DNA of 64,000 nucleotides from Pseudomonas sp. GGS8 (GTDB lineage: Bacteria; Pseudomonadota; Gammaproteobacteria; Pseudomonadales; Pseudomonadaceae): the NCBI RefSeq assembly GCF_024168645.1, contig NZ_JALJWF010000001.1:5583501-5647500 (forward strand). The letters run 5' to 3'. Made by a program: the position numbers and the translations under genes. Each line of letters opens with the position of its first letter. The stretch's first letter is position 1. The notes beneath the pieces are model-generated. The model was not told the DNA's origin and searched no databases. It was given only the letters and a program-made list of their open reading frames with translations. Below are positions 56,431 through 64,000 of the stretch, one piece after another.

Positions 56431-59400
56431 ATGAGTGACCAATCCGTCATTTATAATGCCGCCAACTTCGACGACACTATCTCCAACCCGGAAAACAGCG
56501 AAAAAAGCCAGACAATTAAAGCCCTGGACATCTCAACCAATCAGCTCGACTTTTTCAAGCAGGGCGGCCTTGATAACTTTTACATTCATATCGTCGAGGA
56601 CTCGCAGTTTTTTAAAGCACTCAGGCCGGGCAAACTATTCCTGACCAGTCTTGTAAAACACCCCGCATTTGTTGATATCCGCGCAAAACTATCATTACCG
56701 GAAGACACTATTTTTCACGCCGACACTAACGGTCGAATCCAGGCATTAAACCAAGTTCACAAACACATCTGGGACTCTGCGCTGGGTGTCCGTCTGCGCA
56801 CTGTTTTCGAACGACACGACATCACGAACGAGATCGACCAAGTTGAAGAGCTTGAAAAAGAGCTCCATACGCTGAAAACACAAGCACGAATAACCTGGGG
56901 AATCAGCTCGACTTCTCTGGTCAGCGTAGGGCAATGGCTGCGTTTTCACGAAGTCGACGTTCCGCAAACGGCTGATCAGGCCGCAAATCTGTTGGAGTTT
57001 TTCAACACCGAGAAAGCCATCGGACGCAGCAATTTTTGTGAGGTGCTCGCAAGCCCCGCACACTCCAGATATGAACTGACGGCCGAACATCGTTCAACCC
57101 TGTGGAAAGTAACCGATCAATTGCTTGATGGTAATGAACTGCTCATCAACCATTTGATGAACGAAATTCCCTGGATCGGCATCAAGCCTTCAACGATCGC
57201 AATCCAGCCAGGCACCTACGACGACTTGCTGTGGATGTTAAGTCAGCCGGAAGTCCGCGCCATCGCCCGACAATATACTGAGGCACTGGGCTGGCATGAC
57301 GCCGAGGCGGACATCGTGAAGAGCATTGTATTGGACCGGCAGGTATTGCTGGCGGCCATCATGCTCAATCTCAGGATTCGCCTTGAAGACGAGTCCACTG
57401 AAATCAATATTGCAGGGTACAAGCTGTACTCCACCGCCAACGTTGAAAAGAACTGGCTGGAGGTGCGCACGGAGCTTGAAAGTCACTTCATAAATAAAGT
57501 AAGCAGCAACGGAAAACACATCGATCCCTTCGCTGTACCGATGATTGTATACGCCCTGTTGACTGAATTGGCCCCAGCGTTCCTGGTAGAAGATGCGCCT
57601 GCTTCTCTCCAGGTAGGTTCTACTGCATGGGTGATGTTGAATCGGGCTGTGATGCTGGCGGAGTTCAATGTGCCTGGTTCATCTCAATTGTTGACGTATG
57701 CGCAACTACTGAAGCGAGCGATGATCGCCCCCATCAGTCATCGGCAGAAGTTATTGCATAACGCATCCACTGTACGGCCTGTCTTGTATTGGGCACTGAT
57801 CAACGAATCCATCCCGCGAGACTCCGACAGTCACTTCAAGCAGGAAAATATTAACGCCGCGACCACACAATACAATAACTACCTAAAAGAACTGAGTGAT
57901 GCCGCGAACACGTTATCCACACCGTTTCCAAGTCGAAAAAAACTGGCACTTGAAACACTGAAATCCCACGTACCTGATTGCGATTTCCTGGAAACCAAAG
58001 TTCTAAGAAACCGTACCCCTTTCGGTGAACACGCTCTGACTTTATCCATCCTTGACGCCTACCTCTCCAATAATCTGTTGAACAAAGATTGGTGGAAGGA
58101 AGGCGAGGATATTTACACGTCATTCCCGAATTTGTTGACGCTGCCATCCATAAAGGACATTTTCCATGAAGCTGTCGACGCTCATCTTGTGCACCTGAAA
58201 GAGGCGACAAGCACAGTTATTCGCCACGCCCTTTCGGCCCTCCCCCAGGAAGATCGTGGCCGCTTGGGCGTTGGCGAGACAGGCGTATTTTCGCTGCGTC
58301 GATATATGCCGCGAGACCCTTTCGATAGCGCCCCCCTACAGCCCACGGACCGCGCCCGATTTGGAGTACTCATCACCGCAACACTGGGCAACGAACTCCA
58401 TTGTTACGAACTTCACACGCTCACCGGCGAATGCAAAAAAAACCAATCCCTGGTTGAAGCGTTCAGACGCTCCGGGCTCGTTGACGACAACGACGATTTG
58501 ATCCCCAAAGCGCTGGTTCCGGATGACCGTGGCAAGCTGATGATTGACGCAACCATCGATCTGGACGCTTATTTCAAGGGCAAGCCATCGGAGAAAGTGG
58601 GCCATGAGTTCTTCAATGTCGATTTGCTGTCTATCTTGCCCAGACGAACAGGGCGCGCCTCTGATTACCGGTCTCCGCTGCTGGCGTTCCGTTCTGTGGC
58701 GTTCAAGGAGATCGCTCGTTTCATCGCTTCCGAGGCGCTGTATGTGACGAAAGACTCACTGATAGCCGCAGGTTTCGACAAAACAGAGATTGAACAGCGT
58801 TTAGAAGCCGACGTGAAATGGGCAGGCTCCATTATTGACATCATCGTTCCGTTCAAAAGCTGCATTGAAGACCTTGCGTCCGGGGACAAGGACCGCAGGA
58901 CCAGCGGAATCTGGGGATGCCTATTGGATGGTGCCGCCGTGTTACTGCCCTTTATCGGTTTTGCTGGCACCGCAGCCAACCTGCTCTTCAAGGCAGGTAG
59001 CCTGGGTTCGAAAATTTCGTCGGTTACTCGGCTGAGTCTGAAGTTTTCGCTGTCGCTGTTTAACCCCGTGGATGGCATTCCCACCTTGTTGGGTAAAGGC
59101 GCCGTGCGCATTGGTCGGTTGGGCAGCAGCGGGTTCGAACTGGCGACCAGTCAACTGCGCAAGTTGACTGGAGGCGCGGACGCTTACGATTTTGTCCGGG
59201 CCTCGCGACTCAACGCAGCGGCGGAAGCCCGTTTGGGGCTTTCCACACTGGAACACGGCAAATTTGTCTTCAAGGATCCTGATTTGCTCGATGCGCAGGA
59301 TGTCCTGCAACGCTTGGCGAAAGGTAACGAGAGCACACTGGCGAACGAATTTTCCAATATTGAAATCCAGCATTTGCTGGAGAATTCGCTGAGCGACATT

Positions 59401-60114
59401 GTGCTGAGGTCCGAAGGCGGGGAAAAACTAAAAAGCCTTCTGTCGGCGGACGCTGCCGACACCCTCGTCAAACATGAGGCGCAGAAATGGAGCCTGTCCA
59501 GCCTTTATCCCTACAAAGACAATCCTTTGGAACTACCCAACAGGATAGAGGGCCTTTTGGAGCTGGAGGTCAAGAACATCAACTTCATGAACGCACATCA
59601 GGATGCCCTGCTGAAACTCGATCTCGGTAAGCCCCCTTACAATGGTGTGCTCGAAGAAAGCGCCTTCAACCCCCGCGGCCTCACCGATAATGTGGATCGT
59701 GCAGCGGCCTGGATCGCCAAATCTTCCAACTCGAAAAATGACGTGGAAGGCCTCAAGACCTTACTTGGTGAATATGCCGCCAGCAGGCAATCGCTCAGTG
59801 ATCTTGCTGTAGTGAAGGAGATACACAAAAAAGTGCTCCCTACCCCTTCAGCAACTTATCGAGGCCCGGTTTTACATGCCCCTTATCCCGGAACCGTTTC
59901 CGGTACTCACCTGCTCGAAAAACACTTGGAAAAACTGGATCCGAGTTCCGAACACTTCAATAAGCAACTGTTTGCTGCTCTGGTGGGCTATCACAGCTTT
60001 GCCGATGGCAATGGAAGGACAGCCAGACTGGCCTACGCCATCTCAGAGCTGAGGAAGGGACGTTTCAATGCGCTCGCCAAAACAACGGAAGATGCATTAA
60101 GCGGCCTGTCCTGA
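56431..60114 (+). CDS. Large Fic-domain toxin-like protein (probable AMP-transferase effector)
   Basis: 1227 residues, no Sec signal. The Fic motif HSFADGNGRTAR is at 1188-1199, preceded by the flap-like IHKKVLPTPSATYRG. The usual Pro after His is Ser, but the catalytic His and GNGR anion loop are intact. Only 28 residues follow, so the Fic domain is at the very end. Residues 1-800 resemble the helical delivery part of DUF6543-type Pseudomonas toxins (FFKQGGLDNFYIHIVEDSQFF; GRLGVGETGVFSLRRY). A hydrophobic stretch lies at about 826-860. Base composition is visibly lower in GC than neighbours (23 of 60 at 57841-57900). I did not find the S/T-x-x-x-E-G/N inhibitory motif within the protein or an adjacent antitoxin gene. 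Confidence 0.75.
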   Translation: MSDQSVIYNAANFDDTISNPENSEKSQTIKALDISTNQLDFFKQGGLDNFYIHIVEDSQFFKALRPGKLFLTSLVKHPAFVDIRAKLSLPEDTIFHADTNGRIQALNQVHKHIWDSALGVRLRTVFERHDITNEIDQVEELEKELHTLKTQARITWGISSTSLVSVGQWLRFHEVDVPQTADQAANLLEFFNTEKAIGRSNFCEVLASPAHSRYELTAEHRSTLWKVTDQLLDGNELLINHLMNEIPWIGIKPSTIAIQPGTYDDLLWMLSQPEVRAIARQYTEALGWHDAEADIVKSIVLDRQVLLAAIMLNLRIRLEDESTEINIAGYKLYSTANVEKNWLEVRTELESHFINKVSSNGKHIDPFAVPMIVYALLTELAPAFLVEDAPASLQVGSTAWVMLNRAVMLAEFNVPGSSQLLTYAQLLKRAMIAPISHRQKLLHNASTVRPVLYWALINESIPRDSDSHFKQENINAATTQYNNYLKELSDAANTLSTPFPSRKKLALETLKSHVPDCDFLETKVLRNRTPFGEHALTLSILDAYLSNNLLNKDWWKEGEDIYTSFPNLLTLPSIKDIFHEAVDAHLVHLKEATSTVIRHALSALPQEDRGRLGVGETGVFSLRRYMPRDPFDSAPLQPTDRARFGVLITATLGNELHCYELHTLTGECKKNQSLVEAFRRSGLVDDNDDLIPKALVPDDRGKLMIDATIDLDAYFKGKPSEKVGHEFFNVDLLSILPRRTGRASDYRSPLLAFRSVAFKEIARFIASEALYVTKDSLIAAGFDKTEIEQRLEADVKWAGSIIDIIVPFKSCIEDLASGDKDRRTSGIWGCLLDGAAVLLPFIGFAGTAANLLFKAGSLGSKISSVTRLSLKFSLSLFNPVDGIPTLLGKGAVRIGRLGSSGFELATSQLRKLTGGADAYDFVRASRLNAAAEARLGLSTLEHGKFVFKDPDLLDAQDVLQRLAKGNESTLANEFSNIEIQHLLENSLSDIVLRSEGGEKLKSLLSADAADTLVKHEAQKWSLSSLYPYKDNPLELPNRIEGLLELEVKNINFMNAHQDALLKLDLGKPPYNGVLEESAFNPRGLTDNVDRAAAWIAKSSNSKNDVEGLKTLLGEYAASRQSLSDLAVVKEIHKKVLPTPSATYRGPVLHAPYPGTVSGTHLLEKHLEKLDPSSEHFNKQLFAALVGYHSFADGNGRTARLAYAISELRKGRFNALAKTTEDALSGLS

Positions 60115-60122
60115 CGCTTTGT

Positions 60123-60155
60123 TGATCCATACCCCATTTGGCGGGGTATGGATCA
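60123..60155. terminator. Hairpin between the Fic-domain gene and the LysE gene
   Basis: TGATCCATACCCC/GGGGTATGGATCA, a perfect 13-bp stem with a 7-base loop, between convergent genes. There is no T-run on either side, so it may rely on stem strength. Confidence 0.6.
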
Positions 60156-60160
60156 CTGAC

Positions 60161-60748
60161 TCAGGGCCACATCAGGTACGCGGCACTTGCCGTCAACAGG
60201 CAGGCCATTGTCCGATTGAACAGGCGTATGCCTGCCGGGTTGCCCAGATAGCCACGCAAAAACGTTCCGGCATACGCCCAACAGCCGACAGACACATAGC
60301 AAATCACCAGATACACCGCCGCAAACTGCCAGACCAGCCGCGCCTCGCCGTCCGCAACGAACGCGCCCATGCCCGCGACACAGGCCAGCCAGGCTTTCGG
60401 GTTGAGCCATTGCATCACAGCACCGTACAACATCGACGGTGCCCGGCGCGACTCTTTTGCATCGATGCAACCATCGTCCGCCGCCAATTTCCAGGCCATG
60501 AACAACAGAAACGCTGCACCCGCCAGTCGCACCACCTGCGTCAGTGCCGGCCACAGCCGCAATACCTCATGCAACCCCAGCCCCATCAACACCAGCAATA
60601 AGACGAAACCCAGCGTTGCCCCGGCGACATGCCGCTGACTGGCACGAAAACCAAACTGCGCCCCTGAACTCAACGCCACAATATTCACCGGTCCCGGTGT
60701 AATGGAAGCGGCCAGGGCAAACGCCGCCATGGAAAGAATCAGACTCAT
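60161..60748 (-). CDS. LysE-family translocator
   Basis: 195 residues with about six membrane segments. The LysE/RhtB signature is at the N-terminus (ALAASITPGPVNIVALSSGAQFG), and WLNPKAWLA is in the middle. It exports amino acids or similar small metabolites. The AraC regulator that typically controls such genes is 3.9 kb away across the Fic-domain gene. Confidence 0.9.
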   Translation of the reverse strand: MSLILSMAAFALAASITPGPVNIVALSSGAQFGFRASQRHVAGATLGFVLLLVLMGLGLHEVLRLWPALTQVVRLAGAAFLLFMAWKLAADDGCIDAKESRRAPSMLYGAVMQWLNPKAWLACVAGMGAFVADGEARLVWQFAAVYLVICYVSVGCWAYAGTFLRGYLGNPAGIRLFNRTMACLLTASAAYLMWP

Positions 60749-61007
60749 TGCATACCTTCTTCAATTCAGTTGAACCAGGACTCAAGGTAAAGAGCCAGGG
60801 GAACGCTGTATTGAAGAAAACACCCCTTGCCTGTTCCGCGATATGTGGCTCTCCCTGTAGCCACGCTGTCACGCCCCCCTTATGGCGGGCCTATACTTCA
60901 AGAATCGGCACACTCGATGCGCCAGGCAATCATGCTGGATGTAGTGGCGCGTCGAGTGATCGTTCACGCAGGCCACGGCCTGCCTTCATCGTAGGGAGGA
61001 GAAGATC

Positions 61008-61220
61008 ATGGCGCGTAAATACATCGACTGCCGCGAGTTCCCAAGCGATTCCAAATGCTCGGTCGCGCTGTCCGCAGACTCTGAAAACGAACTGCTCGAG
61101 GCCGCTGCACAGCATGCGGTCAGTGTTCACAAGCACACTGATTCACCGGAACTGCGTGCTCAACTGAAGACGATGTTTCATGACGGCACCCCGCCTGTTG
61201 AAGCACCGCGTCAGGCTTAG
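61008..61220 (+). CDS. DUF1059 small protein
   Basis: 70 residues. MARKYIDCREFPSDSKCSVALSADSENELLEAAAQHAV is typical of the DUF1059 family, with two conserved Cys near the start and a C-terminal HDGTPP. GGGAGGAG lies 6 bases before the ATG. Function unknown, often stress-linked. Confidence 0.85.
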   Translation: MARKYIDCREFPSDSKCSVALSADSENELLEAAAQHAVSVHKHTDSPELRAQLKTMFHDGTPPVEAPRQA

Positions 61221-61225
61221 GGCTA

Positions 61226-61301
61226 CCGAAGGCTGCGGTCTTTTGATTTTGTTCTTCAGCGGTATTGGTGAAGATCAAGATCAAAGGATCGCAGCCTTCG
61301 G
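61226..61301. repeat. REP doublet, CCGAAGGCTGCGGTC family
   Basis: CCGAAGGCTGCGGTCTTTTGAT faces ATCAAAGGATCGCAGCCTTCGG around about 32 bases. It is unrelated to the two REP families elsewhere in the window and resembles the GATCGCAGCCTTCGG element of fluorescent pseudomonads. Confidence 0.75.
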
Positions 61302-61431
61302 TCGTTGCATTTCGCTTGTCGCCAGGCGTTTGGCTAAGCTGAATAAATCGGGGGTGAATTGAAACCTGAATGATAACGGCCATCAGCGGATCTGGCTTGT
61401 CATCAAGACGGTACTCCCAAAGGAGACGACT

Positions 61432-61722
61432 ATGTATGCGGTGATAAGAACCTATCTGGGTGCCGGCGCAAAGCAGCTTTTCGATCTTCTGGAAGAACGC
61501 CATACCGACGTCGAAGCGGCGCTGCGGACAGTGCCTGGCCTCGTAAGCTACACACTGCTCAATACGGGTGATGGCGGTACATCGGTGACTGTTTGCACGG
61601 ACAAGGCCGGCAGTGATGCAAGCATGAAAGTGGCACGCGACTGGATTCAGAAAAATGCTTCGCATATCCAAGCAAAACCGCCGATCGTGACGGAAGGTCC
61701 GGTCATTGTGCAGATCAAATAG
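61432..61722 (+). CDS. ABM-like small protein (dimeric alpha-beta barrel)
   Basis: 96 residues. MYAVIRTYLGAGAKQLFDLLEER, then VEAALRTVPGLVSYTLLNTGDGGTSVTVCTD. The pattern fits the antibiotic-biosynthesis-monooxygenase-like ferredoxin-type fold, which often acts in small-molecule oxidation or as a binding domain. AAAGGAG lies 6 bases before the ATG. It stands alone after the repeat. Confidence 0.7.
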   Translation: MYAVIRTYLGAGAKQLFDLLEERHTDVEAALRTVPGLVSYTLLNTGDGGTSVTVCTDKAGSDASMKVARDWIQKNASHIQAKPPIVTEGPVIVQIK

Positions 61723-61878
61723 CACGCCCTTGCGATTGACCTCATGACACTACCGCTGTTCGGCCCCTGTCCTTAATAACCAGAGGCCTGCTTTTGAATG
61801 TGGCGACATGAAGCCACCTGAATGACTTAAAGCGACTGCTCGTTGCCTCCCCCTCGCCGGATCGTCACGCCTGCATTA

Positions 61879-61904
61879 CTGTATGTACAACCAGCATTTG
61901 TACA
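61879..61904. promoter_or_regulatory. LexA-like box with an overlapping inverted repeat
   Basis: CTGTATGTACAACCAG at 61879-61894 matches CTG-N10-CAG with the CTGTA start and differs from the ideal CTGT...ACAG ends by one base. TGTACAA/TTGTACA, a perfect 7-bp inverted repeat, spans 61884-61904. The only frame downstream on the plus strand is a 9-codon stub (61918-61947), and the minus-strand neighbour is downstream of its own stop. So it is an orphan site. Confidence 0.45.
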
Positions 61905-61917
61905 GCGAACCGTTTCC

Positions 61918-61947
61918 ATGAGTTTCGACCAGGCTAAAGGGGATTAA
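61918..61947 (+). pseudogene. Nine-codon stub downstream of the LexA-like box
   Basis: ATG then eight codons (SFDQAKGD) and TAA, starting 24 bases after the LexA-like box. It has no ribosome site worth noting. It could be the remnant of an SOS gene displaced by the Tae4/Tai4 pair, or chance. Confidence 0.2.
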
Positions 61948-61951
61948 CGTT

Positions 61952-62383
61952 TCACTTGTCCTGCCTGTAAATCCGATTTGGGTGGATAACCAGACGCTTG
62001 ACCTGTGCATCCAGCTCGTTGCTGTGATACAGGTCCAGGCATTTCAGCAAATCGAAACGCACGCCCTGGACTTCCGACTCGACCAGCGGGTTGTGATAGT
62101 CACGCGTCAAGTAACGATCCACCAGGGTCTTGATCGCGTCGGGGGCCTTTTCCAGGTCGTATTCGGTCCAGTCGCGCAATGCGCTGACGCTGCTTCCTGC
62201 GTCAATGGCTGCTGACTTGTCCTCCTTGTAGGCGTTCGCAATGCAGGTCGCGAGCACCATGTCTTTGTAATTCTGCCCGTAGGTACGTGCACCGGCCTCC
62301 GGGGACATCCCCCCCGTGTCTTTCGCATAACCAACGCAAGCCAGTAGCATGAGTGGCAGGATGCCCAATAGAGCCTTCTTCAC
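61952..62383 (-). CDS. tai4: Tai4-family immunity protein
   Basis: 143 residues starting at a GTG: VKKALLGILPLMLLACVGYAK is a signal peptide, followed by a small helical domain with conserved Cys (ATCIANAYK and LLKCLDLY). The Tai4 family binds and blocks Tae4 amidase in the periplasm. GGAG lies 6 bases upstream of the GTG. The start overlaps the effector's stop (GTGA), so immunity is translationally coupled to toxin. Confidence 0.85.
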   Translation of the reverse strand: MKKALLGILPLMLLACVGYAKDTGGMSPEAGARTYGQNYKDMVLATCIANAYKEDKSAAIDAGSSVSALRDWTEYDLEKAPDAIKTLVDRYLTRDYHNPLVESEVQGVRFDLLKCLDLYHSNELDAQVKRLVIHPNRIYRQDK

Positions 62384-62880
62384 AGCAAGCTCCAGAAGTT
62401 CGCACGGTCGGTGCGATAGTTCGTACCGGGTTCGTTGAAATAGCAGTGGTCGTAGCAAGTACTGCCGTTGAACAGCGTGGCGTGCCCCTGGGCATCCCAC
62501 CAACCCTGCACTTCAAACAGGATCACCCCCTTCTTGCCTCTCAGGGTTCCGCCACCCGAGGGGGGATACTGCACGACTTCAGCCTTGCCCCAGCGTTGTT
62601 CCAGAAAGGCAATAAGGTTTTTGACGCGGAAGAAGTATTGGGACTTGTCGGCACCGGACACGGTTTGCCCGGGCATACTTGGAATTTTCAGGCCCGCCTG
62701 GTTCAGGATATAGCTCATCCGTACCGCGCAGGTGTTGCTCCAGCGCTGTGCCGGGTCAGGGTTGTTGATGTTCTTTTCAACAAATCCCCCAATGACTTCG
62801 GCGACCTTGGCTCCCGAGTTGGAGGGATCATAAATTTGCTGCGAAGCCGTCCAGGCAGCAATGAAGGGAATTCTTTTCAT
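62380..62880 (-). CDS. tae4: Type VI secretion amidase effector Tae4
   Basis: 166 residues, no signal peptide. The papain-like NlpC/P60-related catalytic Cys is in WSNTCAVRMSYILNQAG, and the His in WWDAQGHATLFNG, as in the Tae4 family that cleaves the peptide stem of peptidoglycan (D-Glu-mDAP). The start at 62880 has AAGGA 7 bases upstream. It is followed by its immunity gene. No hcp, vgrG or T6SS structural gene is in the window, so it is an orphan effector module. Confidence 0.88.
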   Translation of the reverse strand: MKRIPFIAAWTASQQIYDPSNSGAKVAEVIGGFVEKNINNPDPAQRWSNTCAVRMSYILNQAGLKIPSMPGQTVSGADKSQYFFRVKNLIAFLEQRWGKAEVVQYPPSGGGTLRGKKGVILFEVQGWWDAQGHATLFNGSTCYDHCYFNEPGTNYRTDRANFWSLL

Positions 62881-62884
62881 CGGT

Positions 62885-62894
62885 ACGTCCTTGT
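62885..62894 (-). promoter_or_regulatory. RsmA/RsmE consensus over the tae4 ribosome binding site
   Basis: On the minus strand the sequence is ACAAGGACGT, which fits the published RsmA/RsmE consensus A/U-CANGGANG-U/A at every position. The Shine-Dalgarno sequence is within it. Confidence 0.5.
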
Positions 62895-63010
62895 TTTGAA
62901 TATTCAGCAAATCGTCGTGAGGCCCTACCCATGATTGCTAAGGCCCTAGCAGTCCGACGCAGGGGCACGGATAAAGCCTAGGTCATCGTGCTGATGATGG
63001 AAGGAGCCAA

Positions 63011-63088
63011 ATGACTGCCCTATTGACCCGCTTTCAGTCAGGAAAGTCCATTAAAAGGTGGATTTCTCTTCTTGTCGAGGTCACTTGA
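63011..63088 (+). CDS. Possible 25-residue peptide with a strong ribosome site
   Basis: MTALLTRFQSGKSIKRWISL then VEVT: a small basic, amphipathic peptide, preceded by AAGGAG 4 bases before the ATG. It is in a 486-base stretch between tae4 and ada (62881-63366) where I find no other credible gene. It may be a leader peptide, a small toxin or the start of a lost gene. Confidence 0.25.
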   Translation: MTALLTRFQSGKSIKRWISLLVEVT

Positions 63089-63366
63089 CCACTGCCCAGC
63101 GCGTGCCTCAAGAGGCCACTCACTGGAGCCTTCGTTTGATGGTCAAGTACGCGCGGGGCAGCGCCTGGCAGGCTCAATGGGTAATCTCCGCGCTCTGCAC
63201 CGTCACCCAGTCGGTCAGCCGCGATCATTCATTAGCTGCCAGGGTACGATCTGGCACGACACGCGCCTGAAACTTGCGCACGCGGTCGGCGCAAGTCGAT
63301 TTGCAGTCAGAATTCTCTGTCGATTTTCCGGTGGAGGCGCCGGCTGACGCGGCTTATGCTCAGGCC
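63089..63366. other. Gap before ada without a convincing gene
   Basis: Short frames of 60-90 codons run through here on both strands, but none has a ribosome site or a recognisable protein. The last part must hold the ada promoter; no clear Ada box was placed. Confidence 0.4.
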
Positions 63367-64000
63367 ATGAACCTACAAAACGCTGTGCTGCCACCCCGTG
63401 CCGAGATGGTTCGCGCCATGCTCGAACGCGACACCGCCTACGAGGGGGTGTTCTTTACCGCGGTCAAAACCACCGGGATCTTCTGCCGCCCCAGTTGCAC
63501 GGCGCGCAAACCGAAGCCGGAAAACGTCGAGTTCTTCGCCCATGCCGATGAGGCAATGTCGGCGGGTTATCGGGCCTGTCTGCGGTGCAAACCGCTGGAT
63601 GCCGCGGCCATTGCCCCGGACTGGGTGCAGCAACTGCTGAAATCCGTCGACGCCGACCCCGACCTGCGCTGGACCGATGCCCAATTGCTCGCCGAAGGCA
63701 TCGAGCCGCTGAAACTGCGGCGTTGGTTCAAGCAGCATTTCGGCATGACCTTTCATGCCTGGCTGCGCAGCCGACGCCTGGGCATCGCCCTCGGTGGCAT
63801 CAAACAGGGCGAATCCATCGACAACGCGGCGTTCGATTCCGGCTACGAATCCTTGAGCGGTTTTCGCGATGCGTTTCAAAAGTCGTTCCACATCACGCCC
63901 GGCCGCGCCGCTCACAGCGAGCCCCTGCTGTTCACCCGATTGACCACGCCGCTGGGGCCAATGATCGCCATGGCCGAACGGCGTGGGCTGGTGCTGCTGG
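63367..64000 (+). CDS. ada: Bifunctional transcriptional activator/DNA repair protein Ada, N-terminal part
   Basis: The frame is open to the window end (211 codons seen). The N-terminal methylphosphotriester domain has its four zinc cysteines in FCRPSC (Cys40, Cys44) and CLRC (about 71-74); Cys40 is the expected methyl acceptor. An AraC-type HTH follows at about 85-180 (LKLRRWFKQHFGMTFHAWLRSRRLG, AFDSGYESLSGFRDAFQKSF). The O6-alkylguanine methyltransferase domain begins near the edge (FTRLTTPLGPMIAMAERRGL). It responds to alkylation damage. Confidence 0.93.
   Translation, partial: MNLQNAVLPPRAEMVRAMLERDTAYEGVFFTAVKTTGIFCRPSCTARKPKPENVEFFAHADEAMSAGYRACLRCKPLDAAAIAPDWVQQLLKSVDADPDLRWTDAQLLAEGIEPLKLRRWFKQHFGMTFHAWLRSRRLGIALGGIKQGESIDNAAFDSGYESLSGFRDAFQKSFHITPGRAAHSEPLLFTRLTTPLGPMIAMAERRGLVLL

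Noticed and set aside
2798..61301. The recurrent palindromes as CRISPR repeats
   Set aside because: They are scattered single doublets in inverted orientation, not direct repeats with regular spacers, and no cas gene is present.
61120..61725. A 201-codon frame on the minus strand
   Set aside because: It covers the ABM-like gene, a REP doublet and part of DUF1059 in antisense; no ribosome site or family.
63058..63270. A 70-codon frame before ada as a real gene
   Set aside because: No ribosome site, overlaps other equally poor frames, and the protein has no recognisable feature.

Overview
The window is GC-rich, densely coded chromosomal DNA from a Pseudomonas, most likely of the P. fluorescens group. 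The signs are Pseudomonas-type gene orders (pepN to nadK; ldcA-dnaQ-rnhA-gloB-mltD-npp operon-fabI), many palindromic intergenic repeats of the Pseudomonas REP type, and large toxin-like proteins of a kind common in that genus. No rRNA, tRNA, CRISPR array, prophage or transposase was seen. The first gene (sbcC) and the last (ada) are cut by the window edges.

Layout. 1-5.7 kb: end of sbcC, a glutathione S-transferase, a run of small exported proteins, a periplasmic beta-propeller lactonase and a DUF5629-like protein. 5.9-12.7 kb: a pentonate catabolic cluster. An aldonate dehydratase faces an MFS importer, an FAH-fold 2-keto-3-deoxy-pentonate dehydratase and 2-oxoglutarate semialdehyde dehydrogenase, with a GntR/FadR-type regulator beside them. 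The intergenic region between the divergent units carries two related 13-bp operator candidates. 12.9-17.6 kb: a 1571-residue toxin-like protein. 17.6-21.1 kb: an RND/MMPL exporter with a YCF48-like propeller protein. 21.5-29.1 kb: pepN, DUF2797, yeaC-like, rhomboid protease, metallophosphoesterase, nadK and DUF1853. 29.2-33.3 kb: an ArsB-type antiporter, an FMN reductase, a LysR regulator and an acetyltransferase.

33.3-49.0 kb is a housekeeping block: lysine decarboxylase, DNA polymerase III epsilon, RNase HI, a methyltransferase, glyoxalase II, MltD, a five-gene peptide/nucleoside-peptide ABC transporter with two binding proteins, and enoyl-ACP reductase. 49.2-56.2 kb holds regulators, VOC proteins, a diguanylate cyclase-like protein and a three-gene periplasmic molybdenum hydroxylase system (2Fe-2S subunit, Mo subunit, cytochrome c).

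56.4-63.4 kb is the most accessory-looking part. A 1227-residue protein ending in a Fic (AMPylation) motif sits between an AraC regulator and a LysE exporter. It is followed by small DUF1059 and ABM-like genes, an orphan type VI secretion amidase effector/immunity pair (Tae4/Tai4), an orphan LexA-like box, and 486 bases with no convincing full-length gene.

The most interesting signal links the toxins. The ribosome binding sites of all three toxin-type genes (12.86, 56.43 and 62.88 kb) lie in short sequences that look like RsmA/RsmE (CsrA) sites. Two share the same 12-mer, which can fold with AAGGAT in a hexaloop; the third matches the published 10-base consensus. This suggests, but does not prove, joint Gac/Rsm translational control.
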